DNA of 64,000 bases from positions 11,902,001 to 11,966,000 of the forward strand of contig JAILWY010000023.1 in assembly GCA_022113835.1 (NCBI GenBank), given 5' to 3'. The translations under genes and the position numbers were made by a program. Numbering within the stretch: position 1 is the first letter of the stretch; each line of letters starts with the position of its first letter. The notes beneath the pieces are model-generated. The model was not told the DNA's origin and made no database searches. It saw only the letters and a list, made by a program, of their open reading frames with translations. Shown here piece by piece: positions 49,201-60,301 of this stretch. This DNA comes from Atopsyche davidsoni (taxonomy: Eukaryota > Arthropoda > Insecta > Trichoptera > Hydrobiosidae).

Positions 49201-50930
49201 AATTAGCTGTGGTGTTATTTTGTCAATGAAATAAATCTAATTACGTTAAAACCGAAGTTATCGTGTAAATCGATTTGTTATATAAGTACAAAACGATTTC
49301 AGTTTCACGATATCCTTATTCAGACATGATGAATACCTGAAAATCCGTTGCATAATCGTGAGATATGAATCCAATAGGAGTACTCGGTAAAGAGAACATT
49401 ATATCACATGGTTGCGGTTTTAAACCAAAATGTTTTTCCATAATGCACATTTTTAAAGTTTTATGATAAATGTTCGTAAGTAAAAGTCTGATGTAAAACT
49501 TATTGAAATGTTTTATGGAACAAATGGAATTTTGTTACGTGTGTACTTGTATTTTTAATTATTTGTAAGAAGTTTATTTATTTAAAATTAACACACACGT
49601 TCGTCTCATAAATGTAATATTTATTAAATTAAGAAAATTATTCTGATTCCGTTTGTTTATTTTCGAATCTGCTTAATGTCATCGCTCGCCATGATGTAAT
49701 GATGATTGAACAATAAATGTTTTACATGCTTCAAAAGGCCTTCGAGTGTTCAGATTGTCCGTCCTTTCATTTCTAAGATGTTTATCAAAAGTATAAGGAT
49801 TCAACTAAATAACGAACAATCAGAGACTCATTAAATTTTAATATAATTTAAATAGCTGACTTGAGCAACATTAAAATTCCACAGCTCATTATTGTCGAAG
49901 TAGGAAGGTCAAATATATACCCGTGTGCTTGCAATCTTTTAGAAAAAATTAGTACAGTTTAATAATACACCAAATATTTTTAATATTACATATACCCATT
50001 CTTAGGCAACGCTTTGTATTTTCACGCAAACAATTTCCAGCTACTGATTACGAAGTTCCAGATCTCAACCTATAATGAACGTTTATTAAATATTACATTT
50101 ATGATATAAAGAAAGTAAAAACAAGTTTATATATATAAACTATAGATAAATATAAAACATCTTGACAAAGTTGCAACAAATCTTTCTACCCAAAAGTTCT
50201 CTAATAATTTAGCAAGTGCATTGGCAGGCATAGGGAGCCCACCGTTCGATACTCGATAAAGAAGGGCCGATTTCATTTCATATTGAGTTTGCTTGCAGGT
50301 TCTAAATCATAAATCGTTTAGAAGAACTACACAGTAATTATTCTATGTCGTGTATGGTTTCTCGTGACGTTAAAATTAAGCTTGGGTTTTGTAGTTTCTC
50401 TGTTGGCTGAGCTAGTTTTTCTGCTTAGCTCTTGGTACAATCCTACAAATACGGAATATCATTATTGCTTGCAAAAACTCTCAGCTCTTCATGGTTACTA
50501 ATATTTTAACTCTGTGCAATAGATCTCTTAACCACCTCAGGACTAATATCTCTAACATGTTGTTATAAAAATAGATATTTTGTAAAAATATACATTTAAA
50601 TTTATTTTTCATATAAATCTGGTATACTTAGGTAGAACGAAGTTTGCAACAGTACGTACATTGATAATAGACAAATGTCTGAAAAGGCTGTTGAAAGGCG
50701 AGAGCTGTTACCGACAAATGTGATCGTAGTCTCCTAGCCAATCGTCTATTCATATATGCATTTTATAATATAAGTTTTTTCATTATGTATATATTTATAA
50801 ATGAAATGATGTTTGTGGAACATGACAACTCTTAATATAGTTAGAAAATTAAAATAATGAAAGGGAATCGAAAAATCTTACTTTATCATGCGATTTATTG
50901 AATATTTAAATATAAATATAACATTAAGAG
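49201..50930. other. AT-rich tract, nothing recognised
   Basis: A ten-base resemblance to the start of miR-137 at 50462-50471 has no supporting hairpin. No genes were found. Confidence 0.45.
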
Positions 50931-50971
50931 CATATGTGTATATACACATATGTTATATGTGTATATACACA
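50931..50971. repeat. 22-bp perfect palindrome plus a 14-bp repeat of its centre
   Basis: Positions 50931-50952 read the same on both strands (CATATGTGTATA and its complement). Five bases on, TGTGTATATACACA repeats the centre at about 50957-50971. It may come from an expanded TA/TG microsatellite. It can form a cruciform. Confidence 0.9.
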
Positions 50972-51419
50972 AAAAAAATATCTACTCGCATGATATTGAA
51001 TGTAAAATTTTAATAAAAATTGTCCCATTTTTTAAATTATTTGATTCAGTTATTATTTTCGTAAATAATATTTACCCCTTAATAAATACCTCTTAATATA
51101 AATTATACATACTATATGTATAATTTATACTATATATTTGTACGTTCTTTAGTAAAATGATATTTTTATAAAATAAAAAAAACAAAGCGTTTTGAAATGA
51201 TTTGCTCAGTATACAGCTTTCATATTATATAAGGAAATAAAATTGGGAGTTTATTTTGATGAGTTACTATAAAAGGTGAATGAGATTTGCTCTTTAAACT
51301 CCTATTGGAAGTAACAACACGAGCACAGTAGTTCAAACCATTAATCATTTATATGCCATGCGCTTGTTGCCTTAATACAAATTATATCGTTCGGGATATT
51401 GATTTTATTGGGCTAGAGA
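50972..51419. other. AT-rich tract with a 14-bp inverted repeat
   Basis: ATAAATTATACATA (51098-51111) and TATGTATAATTTAT (51115-51128) form a perfect inverted pair with a 3-nt spacer. No gene. Confidence 0.6.
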
Positions 51420-51665
51420 GCTAAAGGCGTTGAGGCACCTGTGTGCAGGTGTTTTAATCATTATCCATTTGCAATCGTCAGTACCCAATCCGTATCACGC
51501 CGCATCGTGTGAAAGGTAAACCGTTTTTAACTTTCCGTGGTAACTTACGTTTGCCAACACAATTTTGTAGTTAACAGGTAATGTCTAAAAAGATGATCGG
51601 CGTGCGCAAAAGTGAGTCATCACGTTCTGCCGTGGCCTTCACCAGTCTGCTCACCGTAACCGATG
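51420..51665. other. GC-richer block
   Basis: Contains GGCGTTGAGGCACCTGTGTG, CACGCCGCATCGTG and TTCTGCCGTGGCC. No frame of note. Confidence 0.3.
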
Positions 51666-52679
51666 CAATATTATGTAAAACCGCTTACAATGCTACATAA
51701 CGAGTGATGTTTCCAATCATTGTGTAGAAAAATAATCATTTAAGCTGCTAAAAAAACAATATATTTATGATAAATTAAATGGATTATTTCAATGCTACAT
51801 TGTACTACAATTTATTTCCCACTTACTGTCAGTATAAATTCTTAACACCATTGCAAATCAAAGTCACTATGCGTCGATTTATTTAGAATTATATGAAAAC
51901 AAAGACATTTTCTTTTATATTGGTGTTTTTTCATGGTAATATGAATGGTGGTAATAACATCAATTTAATCAATTGACAACATTTTAAAACTACTATTAAT
52001 ATGTGATCTATCACTTCAGATAAGATCTCAGTATCCATATCTTACAGTGCAATGACTAGTTCGTCAAATTGAATCGTTGAATAGTTTTTTCTTGAATGTG
52101 TTGGTATTGAGAACATCTATTAATAATAAAATACCACACCAAAGTCTCACGTGCAAAGCAGAAGAAAATATTCATAGAGGATTTTTATAAGACACTGGTC
52201 AGTTAAGTGAGTTTATTATACGAAAAAAATATTTTAAATTAACATGATATTCTCGGATTTGTTGGATGACTTATTCTTTATATTTATCCTTCCATTTACA
52301 CAATATTGTTGTTCTACACACGTAGAAACAAATCGCGCTACCAACTTTAAAGAATCCTCGTTCAGTATATTTATATTTATACAGTAAATATATGTAGGTC
52401 ATTACTTCTAGGAATATAATGTAACATCAATGTTTAGGATAACACATTAGATTTAATATATTTAAACTTTTATATAAATTAAAAATGGTAGGTTGAATTT
52501 ATTTGCAACATATTATTATGACGATGTATACGATGACTTGAGTTATACATCAAGTAGAAACAAATTATAGAGAATTCGATATGATTAAAATATATTATTC
52601 ATCTTACAGATTCTCTTTGTGGTAAATATTTGTTTTATTTATGTTATTACTAGAATATGCAATGTAATTATAGCAGTAC
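51666..52679. other. AT-rich tract, nothing recognised
   Basis: No feature supported. Confidence 0.5.
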
Positions 52680-53170
52680 CACGGTATCAAACCCAGTCAT
52701 CGTCTGCCGCAGTACGATCAGACCTTTATATAAACTGTGCTATTCAAGATTGTCATGATCCAATTTCTGCTTGATAAATGTCGATTCAATAACATTAATA
52801 GGTGAACGGTTGGAGCAGATGGATCCGAACCTCCGACTCACGTTTTCAAGATGCTCCGAGAGCAGTTAGTCATTTTCTTGTAGGATTATTTCACAATATA
52901 CCCTGATGAATGTTTATACCTGCGCTTATTGGCTGGTGATTTATGGTGACGTTTTACGCTCGCTTTTTAAATTGTTTTCAGACATAATATTTTTACAGTC
53001 GATTCGGAAATGCAATTTGTCATTTTAATGAGCATTTTGCTGCGTGTCATAAAATATTGATGCAATGTTTCACTGTTGTGAAATCTATGGTATTTAAGAT
53101 GTGATTAAGTTGGAATTGGGTTCAAAGGGCGTGTTTTATGCTCTATGTGCATTAAGATCACGGAGGTGGA
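52680..53170. other. GC-richer blocks with a minus-strand B-box-like site
   Basis: Blocks at 52680-52730, 52795-52870 and 52920-52970. Within the second block the minus strand reads GGAGGTTCGGATCC, a T-arm-like sequence, but no A box could be placed. Not a tRNA gene. Confidence 0.25.
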
Positions 53171-53417
53171 CGAGAGGCATGAGAGAAGTATTGCTAATTA
53201 ATATTCGCAATATTATGCGGTTAAGTATAGGGAAATAATTTCAAGATCTTATATATTTATAAGATACCATAATTATCAAATAGTAGATGTAAAACTATGA
53301 AAATATATTTTATGAAATACATATCGAATCCGTAATTATGACCCATACAGTTTTATCTATTTACAAATAAAAAAAATATATGACAGTACATCAATCATAC
53401 ATCGGTAAGTGACTTTC

Positions 53418-53447
53418 TCGTCGTGTGATTTTTTTCACACGTTACGA
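53418..53447. repeat. Short hairpin (11 bp with a 2-nt bulge)
   Basis: TCGTCGTGTGA pairs with TCACACG and ACGA, with TT bulged, around a T6 loop. It lies about 20 bp before a tRNA-like sequence. Confidence 0.6.
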
Positions 53448-53467
53448 CGCACAAATGAAATTTTTTT

Positions 53468-53520
53468 CAGATGGGCTAATAAATAGAGCACCAGGCTAGT
53501 AATTCAGAAAGTCTCAGAAA
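53468..53520 (+). repeat. tRNA-like SINE-head remnant
   Basis: GATGGGCTAATAAATAGAGC, then ACCAGGCTAGTAATTCAGAA, then AGTCTCAGA. The order resembles the D-arm, anticodon arm and variable loop of a tRNA-derived SINE. The B box expected after GTCTC is lost. Confidence 0.3.
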
Positions 53521-53630
53521 AGTGTAGCTGCTATGATAAAAATGTGGTATAGAGCGTCTTTGGAATGATTTGATGATAGAAATTAACGTCGTTTGTATAA
53601 ACTCTGCGCTTAGAATAAAACTATAGTACT

Positions 53631-53798
53631 ATGTATTTCAGCATTCTTCAGCATGCTGAAGCTTCAGGGTTCTTGTCGGTGAGGGTGCCGGGCCCTCTTC
53701 GTTCTGTCTCCTGTCCCTTCTACTGTCCGTTCTCACGCAAGTGCACGTCCACACTAGTGCGGGCCATAGTGGAGGAGCTGGATGGAAATAGAAATTAA
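53631..53798 (+). CDS. Small 55-codon open frame over a GC island
   Basis: An ATG at 53631 opens MYFSILQHAEASGFLSVRVP and so on, through GC-rich codons to GTG GAG GAG CTG GAT, and stops at TAA 53796-53798. The start context is AT-rich and weak. A perfect 16-bp palindrome (CTTCAGCATGCTGAAG) lies at 53646-53661, inside the frame. No family is recognised. It may be a chance frame across an island, or part of an exon. Confidence 0.15.
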   Translation: MYFSILQHAEASGFLSVRVPGPLRSVSCPFYCPFSRKCTSTLVRAIVEELDGNRN

Positions 53799-54219
53799 AT
53801 AAATTATATAGTAGGAATCACATTAAATTACTGTAAATTATTTGTATAAACTATTATTATTATTTTTATCAAACTGTTTTGGTCAATATTCGTTTATAAT
53901 TGATATAAATCAATATTTTAGTTATTTGGCTAGAGTGAAGTATAAAATTTAAAAGTACACTTATATTATTATATAAACATATATAACACAAATAAATAAT
54001 GATACTGAATATTATTACCTGAACACTGACATTACTTACTAATTAATGATAACTAAATTCTGTTTATTTTAATACAGTACAAAATATATATAGCTTTTCT
54101 ACTCACACAGGTAAGATTCGAGTTTACACCTCCACGTATATTGCGACCCTACTACTTAATCCAAATCGTTATCGACTAACTTATATCATACATTAATTAC
54201 TGAATATTGCTCAAGATTT
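53799..54219. other. AT-rich tract, nothing recognised
   Basis: No feature supported. Confidence 0.5.
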
Positions 54220-54545
54220 CTTTTAAACAATGTGCCAGCGGGGTTTGCGATTCGAAACAATACGAAAATAAAGCAATTAAAGTGCCTCATCGGGGAACTA
54301 ACGATAAGATAAATCCCTCGGGTTCTGATATGCGCCTCATTACGTCTCGAAGAACTCTAAAATATAATTTTAATTGCTTGGTTAAGGCGCGTCACATTTT
54401 TGCTCCGAGACGCACCAAAGGTATTTTATCAGGAGACACGCAAGCGCTCTTTGTCCTAGGCGAGCGGGTAATTGCAATTAGAAGTCCCCCTAACAATCTC
54501 GCGGCTCCATCGGCGCACGCCACGTTCTGCACACCCTGTGCCAGA
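54220..54545. other. GC-richer block covered by the longest open frame of the window
   Basis: The 121-codon plus-strand frame (54207-54572) begins at TTG and has no early ATG. Its protein has no recognisable domain. The block mixes CpG-bearing DNA with ATTA-type sites (GCAATTAAAGTG, GGTAATTGCAATTAG), which suits a homeodomain-responsive enhancer better than a gene. Confidence 0.3.
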
Positions 54546-54798
54546 CTATTTTTCGAAATTTATAGATATTGACTATAATCTGCATATTTTATAAAATTTC
54601 TGCGCTTGGGTGCACACGCGAAGGTTCAATTTTACATATATATTTGTAATACACACATCTATATTTTTTGTTAGTAATAAATAAAAAAAACCAATTTGTT
54701 CGTAAAACGAAGTTGCTTATCTCCATACCTTCCGGAAAAGTTATCACATATCAGTATATATAAATTATCATCAAGCTTTTTTGCGCAATCATTTAAAC
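54546..54798. other. AT-rich tract ending at the hAT target site
   Basis: Nothing recognised except ATTTAAAC at 54791-54798, the left target-site duplication of the next element. Confidence 0.5.
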
Positions 54799-54930
54799 CA
54801 TAGGTTCCCAAACTATTTGGTCCCGTCGACTCCTTGTCGAGTTTTCATGTTTTTCGTAGACCCCTGTCTTGCTAATATTTAATTTTTATAACATTCGTCA
54901 ACTTCAAACATATTTTTGACATCTGATATA

Positions 54931-55160
54931 CAGGGTGCGCCATATTTTATATCGGTATGTAAACATTAAATATCTTTAACATTTATCAACCGATTGACTT
55001 GAGAAAACATGTTTTGAAACAATAATTTAGTACAATTTTAATACTGAAACAACGCGCCGAAATAGTGACGCTGCACATTGAAAATAGTCGTTCAGTTGTG
55101 TTAACTTAACGTGCATATCGTCGAAAATATTGTGGCCAACATGTCCAATGGGATCTACTC
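54931..55160 (+). mobile_element. Truncated Tc1/mariner-type element nested in the hAT element
   Basis: It starts after TA with CAGGGTGCGCCATATTTTAT, a terminal-repeat-like end, and runs through a leader into the start of a transposase. No matching right end is present before the hAT sequence resumes near 55160, so only the 5' part remains. Confidence 0.65.
55035..55145 (+). pseudogene. Transposase N-terminal fragment (nested element)
   Basis: The frame reads ILILKQRAEIVTLHIENSRS, then VVLT, a TAA stop at 55107-55109, then RAYRRKYCGQHV. This is the helix-turn-helix start of a Tc1/mariner-type transposase, different from the MERYTIEQRV family at 15.4 and 61.7 kb. The usual ATG is not evident upstream. 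The stop and the truncation make it non-functional. Confidence 0.7.
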
Positions 55161-55359
55161 TTGTAAACCCCCATTTACAGTTCGTGGACCCCCAATTTAA
55201 TTTTTCGCTGTCATCGACCCCTGGGGGTCGATATTGACCACTTTGGGAAGCTATGATTTCAACGATTGAATTTTGATGCGACACAGAAAATATCGCATAA
55301 ATTGAAAATAAATCAAAGTTTATTTTTTTGTAAATATTTTTTATTCGTTTGATTTGCAT

Positions 55360-55560
55360 TCAAGAGCGGCCATTGGAGGCTCGAGGGCGCGTGCTATTTG
55401 GTAGTTTAATTTACCAACTGGTCGGGCGCAGATCACCGGATACGGCAGCGGCCGAGACAAACGCGCCGCCCGCCCGCGATCGATCTGCAACGGGCCGACG
55501 CTGCTCCACGGTGCTGGATGACTTTATTTCGGAACGAGACCGTCCGCATTAATTAATTCT
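55360..55560. other. GC-rich island followed by a strong splice-acceptor-like tract
   Basis: Contains GAGGGCGCGTGC, CGCCGCCCGCCCGCGATCG and AACGGGCCGACGCTGC. The plus-strand frame at 55349-55552 starts at TTG. At 55557-55570, TTCTTCTTCTTCAG followed by GTGCCTC is a good acceptor sequence, but no matching exon frame could be chosen. Confidence 0.3.
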
Positions 55561-55570
55561 TCTTCTTCAG

Positions 55571-56195
55571 GTGCCTCTCCTCTCACTGAACCAACTCACT
55601 GAACATATCTTTACGTCTGTTCAAGATTTTCTTAGGGAGAATAGTGTAGTACGTCCCCGGGTTCTTTTACCCAAATGCCCAATATTAGTATTAAACAATC
55701 CTCTCAGCTTGAATTTTAGATCTAACATTCTATCTGTAGCTCTCCCTCTCCTTAAAACGATACTTTCAGAGCACATCTCTTCACAATTATTCCAAATCCA
55801 CTACTCCATTATCGATCTTGTACACCCAAACAAGCAACAGTGCATCCAAATATGCTAACGTTTATTTTTTCTAATTATTACCGATAATTGATTGTAACAA
55901 GTAGGTTAGTTATTACTTACATCATAATTAAAAACTAAGCGTAAAATTTAATTGAAATCGTCCATAGTTACCCAGTTTTTAAACCGAAATGACGAGTATA
56001 TATTTCTTATATAATATTTGAAATCTTGTAACAAGCACACAGTTTATAAGCCCCATAATTAACTCCATAAAATTAAAATTTGCAGACGGTGAATTATTTG
56101 GATACTTCGTGGTTTGTATCTAGTCTAGACATAAATATGTTTTATATTAGTTTAATTCTTCTGTGGTTTCCAGAGCACTCTAGTTAATTGCTACT
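55571..56195. other. Mostly AT-rich, 95-codon frame at its start
   Basis: The frame at 55571-55858 is rich in Leu, Ser and Pro, follows the acceptor-like site and has no recognised domain. Chance or a non-coding exon are both possible. Confidence 0.3.
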
Positions 56196-57175
56196 CTAAA
56201 AGGCATCCAGGTTTGTAAACTCTTTTCCATTATTGGAGGAGATAAGGCCCACTCTGAGAAAGGATGGAGCCTGGGTTGTGCGGTGGCTTCTAAAACGGAT
56301 AAGTGAAATTTGTCGAAGTGCTTGTTTAATTTACTTTATTTCTTTCACTTTATGAATTATTTTAATAATAAATTCGGGTTATTTTTAACCAAAATGAATT
56401 TTTGTTTAGTTTAATTTTGATAAAAAGTCTAATGTCAAATATATATATATATTTTTTTGTATTGAGTAATAATATATATTTGTAAATAACAATCATACTA
56501 TTCTTATAAAAAGTAATTATAATACACCCGGAGGTGTTTTAAAATAGAAAACAAATTTAAATGTACATTATAATTGTAAACAAAATACCAAGGAGCGTGT
56601 AGAGTACTTTATATAAAAGTATAGTAGTTTATTACTGGAAGATCGTTTTGATTGTATTTATTTATTACCTTGCCACCACGAGGCACCTCTGGCGCGTGCC
56701 TTTGGTGCACCGAACGGTAGCGAATCTCGGCTTTGTACGGTGCAAGTAAAAACACTTCTATTGATCCTCCATCGATTAATAGAAAGGCGTCTCGTGGATA
56801 ATTAAATATTAAATAATTTTGTTTCGATTCATATTTTTTTTTTTTCACAGGTTGTGATTTTTTATTCACTTGCAGATATCGTAAATGCCAGATAAATTGC
56901 ATGGCTTTATTTATTTATTTAAAATTTATAATTAATAAAACCAAACAAAAGCAGAATAAAATTTGTTTTTAAGTTGGTTTCATAAAAATAAAATAAGTGT
57001 GAACATTTTTTCAAAGTATTTTTTTTCGACGTTTTGTTATAATATAATTTGAGTTATGACAGCTCCTATTTTAGTTTGATATTATGTTTACCTAATTTAT
57101 ATAAAATATTGAAACTCTTACACCATAGTTTAACCATCTTCTCATAAAAACTATGTCATTGTTTATGTTTTATAA
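56196..57175. other. AT-rich tract with two GC-richer patches
   Basis: Patches at 56235-56295 and 56670-56800 (CCACGAGGCACCTCTGGCGC). A 97-codon minus-strand frame at 56609-56902 has no known feature. A short TA run lies at 56438-56452. Confidence 0.4.
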
Positions 57176-57660
57176 CAATACTGCAAACATTTTCGAGTAC
57201 AACGGTGCAGCAGTGTCGCCAAAAGCAGTACACAATACTCTCATGCATCACTCAATCCCTAACCACGAACGTTTACTAGAATAACATATCGCTACTCTTC
57301 ATGCGTATTGATTTCAGATTAATTGTAATCTCAGTAATTTTATTGCTCTCCATATACGACCCTCTTCGCTTTTTACAATGGCTCGGAATTCGAGAGACCG
57401 CAGAGTCGAGCCTGAAATCCGCACGCAAGTCGCACTCGCAGCTTCGAAAAAAGCTCTTAAAGCTGCCGGTATGCAGCGACTCCGCCGGCTTCTAACAACA
57501 TTCTAATCACAGATGGAGAGGACATCTTCGAGAATCCACGGGAAGGGGGTTTTCGAAATCGGGTTTTACCGACTGGTGCGGTAAGCTGGCCTATAAATTT
57601 GCAAGCTCTGTCGCTTACCCTTGCGATTAAATTAGCCAAGCAAAGATATTTATACATAGC
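57176..57660. other. GC-richer island
   Basis: Contains GAGACCGCAGAGTCGAGCC, GCTGCCGGTATGCAGCGAC and GGGAAGGGGGTTTTCG. Frames at 57301-57495 (ATG) and 57457-57657 (minus) overlap and are unremarkable. Confidence 0.3.
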
Positions 57661-58109
57661 GCTGTTAGAAAATTAAATTAAAATGAAAAATATATACGGT
57701 GTCGTTATGTGGTTTTGCTTTGAACCACGAAAGCATATTTGAAATCAACTAATTTTATAAAAAAATATTGCTTTAATGTGATGTAAAGTAGATTTATATA
57801 AAATACATTTCATAAAAATTTCAATTGTAGTTTCTATACAACCTTAACATTATTGACTATTGATGTTATGTTATATTCTCTTACAATAAGTCTTTTTGAA
57901 TATCGTTAGATTATCTATAAATTCAACAGTAAAAAGCATCTTATTATTCCTGTGCGTATTTCAAATATGCCTTTATAAACTGTTATTCAAACAAACAGAC
58001 GCGCACTTGTATTGCTCTTTATAAATGACTTGCATTTTAATCAGCCATAATGCCGGCGCTATGTTATATATTCAAGCACAAAATTGAGTATACAGCGTGT
58101 CTCGCAATT
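57661..58109. other. AT-rich tract, nothing recognised
   Basis: No feature supported. Confidence 0.5.
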
Positions 58110-58335
58110 AAATCACATGCTTAAGCTCTGTTCGCTGCCAATCAGTGCGGCGCACCTCGGCCCATGCACCAGGGGAGTGCGCTCCTCGGGACAATTGATC
58201 CTTTTCATCAGCTGGAAGCATGGTTACTTTTAAACATCGTTGTTTTTGTGTGTACACGTGATAATGTGTCCCATGTGCGTGAATACTTACACGTGGAACT
58301 GGAGGGAATTGTCGATATCTACACTGCACTTATTA
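58110..58335. other. GC-richer island
   Basis: Contains CAGTGCGGCGCACCTCGG and AGGGGAGTGCGCTCCTCGGG. Both strands carry frames of about 70 codons without domains. Confidence 0.3.
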
Positions 58336-58954
58336 CTTATGAACGTAGATTGGTCGTGATTTGATATGCATTGTGTATTTATTATTGAAGATATTTTTAA
58401 TATGTAAAGTATTTTTTTATATTTGGTTAAGGCCTAAGCTAAAATAAAAATTATAATTTTTAATATCAGTATTTTTTCCAAAATGATAGCGTATAACTTC
58501 GAGTCTGAATATTTGAGTTTCGTAGATACAATTAACACAGTCTGAAAACACGAAATTTCAAGTCAAATAACAATAATATCTTATATCAAATTAGGTATAT
58601 TCAATATCGAACGATTAGGCATACAAATAATTCTTTTTAAATATGATTTAATCAATTACATATAATTTTTGGAATTTCTTTTGAATAATATTATACCTGT
58701 GTTATATTCAACGTTTATATTAAAAATGATATCTTTATATTACCTTAGATATTTTTTTGTAATTTGAATAAAATAATATTAAACAGGGTTAATAAATACC
58801 GCCTTCATCCTAAAGTAGAACGGAAATTCATGTTGGTTGAATAATTATACGTCTTTATTTATATTTTAAAAAAGTGTCACCGTTAGTCGAAAGCACTCAA
58901 TCTATTTATCAGCATAATAAATATCGAATATTGAGAAACGCTCCTAACGACGAT
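58336..58954. other. AT-rich tract, nothing recognised
   Basis: No feature supported. Confidence 0.5.
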
Positions 58955-59315
58955 CTAATCTTCAGAAAATCCGTGTAAGCTCGGGCTGCGCATATTTCAC
59001 CCAGAAAAAATGTTATATATCGATATGGATGTCTCAATGCACGCGACAACTCCTCGCGTCGTGTTAACTGGTCAAACTTGGTAACATCTTTTAAATATAA
59101 TTTATTTAGATACGTCCATCCCACCCGAGATATAAATAGCCCATTAAAATCGGTGTCAGGGGTCTCGGGCCTCCGCTAGAAATATGGCCGAACAGTAAAA
59201 AAATAATTCTCGGACAACGGCGCGCGGCGGTTTAATGAAACGATATTAATTTGAGTGCTGTATGGACCTGCAGCGAGCTAAGGCGGGCTCTCTCCGAAGA
59301 CACGGTCATGATCAA
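58955..59315. other. GC-richer island
   Basis: Contains GCACGCGACAACTCCTCGCG, GGGGTCTCGGGCCTCCGC and CGGACAACGGCGCGCGGCGG. No persuasive frame. Confidence 0.3.
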
Positions 59316-59909
59316 GTCAAAAAAAACTTCTCATATCCTGTTTATTATTATTTTCCTTATTTTTGTAAATTGTTGACGATAAGAAAAACTTATATTTTGG
59401 ATGACTCGCAGGACTCGAACCAAGGCCATATCTAAAAAAGTCTAAAAATTTTTAAATAATAAAATCTGCCTTTAATATATAATCACATAATATTTTCCGT
59501 GTGTTTTCGATCGAATACATATTATTTTTTGCAGAAAAAATATATATAACCTATTGTTTTATATTCGCTTTTTTAAGATGAGTTTGACGATGCAACTGTT
59601 GGTCAAAGAGGGTATTATGGTTAATACCTTAGCTTCTAAACTCATAAAGTGCACAAAAAAATAATTTAATATATACCAGAAGTAAATTCTTTTAAAATCA
59701 ATTTTTTTTCAAAATATACATTTTTAAAATAATGACAAGAATTATCATGAATTCGGTACTTTTTTTTAAAACGACTTGAAAGATTCGCATTTAAAAATAA
59801 TTAAAACAAGCTTATAGCTTTTAAGATATTGAAATAGCAATATTTTTTAAAGTTTTTTTTTTAAATCTTCACTAAAATTACAGTTTGAGGTGTTTTAGGT
59901 TCCCAAATG
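59316..59909. other. AT-rich tract with a minus-strand B-box-like site
   Basis: Near 59405-59430 the minus strand reads GGTTCGAGTCCTGCGAG, a T-arm-like sequence. No A box is found at tRNA distance, so no tRNA is called. Confidence 0.25.
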
Positions 59910-60045
59910 TCGCGGAGGTATGAATCAGACAGGTTTCCGAGTAACGCACGGCCGCGGGCGCGTGGGCCTGAAATGGATTCAGGTGACACTTGTCCGACTT
60001 GGTTTTCCGGCCTCGGGATCGCGCGAGTACCTACGCAAGAATTCA
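59910..60045. other. Small GC-rich block
   Basis: Contains ACGCACGGCCGCGGGCGCG and TCCGGCCTCGGGATCGCGCG. The minus-strand 61-codon frame lacks features. Confidence 0.3.
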
Positions 60046-60055
60046 TTAATGTCTG

Positions 60056-60301
60056 ATGGTTTATTTTTGTCGTTATGAAATGTTTGTTTTACCAGGCAAG
60101 TTCAGAAAACATCACCATCTTCGTCTACGTATCATTATAACCGGATGTGGACTTCTCTTAATTGCTATTTGTTTTCAATTTCTTCGCCCGGTTTCTTCTT
60201 GGTGTCTAGCTGATGTCGTTTACATACTAAAAAATAAATATTTTGATATAGCATGCCTTTTAGTATTTTTTGCATCCATATTATTTTTAATGTTAACCTA
60301 G
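60056..60301 (+). CDS. Unrecognised 81-codon frame with two hydrophobic segments
   Basis: An ATG at 60056 opens a frame with a basic stretch (KFRKHHHLRLR, about residues 16-26), a hydrophobic segment (IIITGCGLLLIAICFQFL, about 27-44) and a second one at the C-terminus (IACLLVFFASILFLML, about 65-80). That would suit a small two-pass membrane protein. AT-rich DNA easily yields hydrophobic frames, and codon use shows no clear bias. Low confidence. Confidence 0.15.
   Translation: MVYFCRYEMFVLPGKFRKHHHLRLRIIITGCGLLLIAICFQFLRPVSSWCLADVVYILKNKYFDIACLLVFFASILFLMLT

Larger units (their letters stand above)
54799..55255. mobile_element. Non-autonomous hAT element, 457 bp
   Basis: The left end CATAGGTTCCCAAACTATTT and the complement of the right end, CATAGCTTCCCAAAGTGGTC, are terminal inverted repeats of the hAT type (TTCCCAAA core). 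Immediately outside lie ATTTAAAC (54791-54798) and ATTTCAAC (55256-55263), an 8-bp target duplication with one difference, the length used by hAT transposases. GTAGACCCC and GTGGACCCC repeats lie near the two ends. No hAT transposase is present. A fragment of another transposon sits inside it. Confidence 0.85.

Noticed and set aside
50462..50471. Ten-base match to the start of miR-137
   Set aside because: The bases after TTATTGCTTG do not match and no 60-80 nt precursor hairpin can be drawn.
54207..54572. Longest open frame of the window (121 codons)
   Set aside because: It starts at TTG with no early ATG, has no domain or splice support, and covers a regulatory-looking block.
59405..59430. 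Minus-strand tRNA T-arm-like sequence
   Set aside because: There is no A box, acceptor stem or anticodon arm at the right distance.
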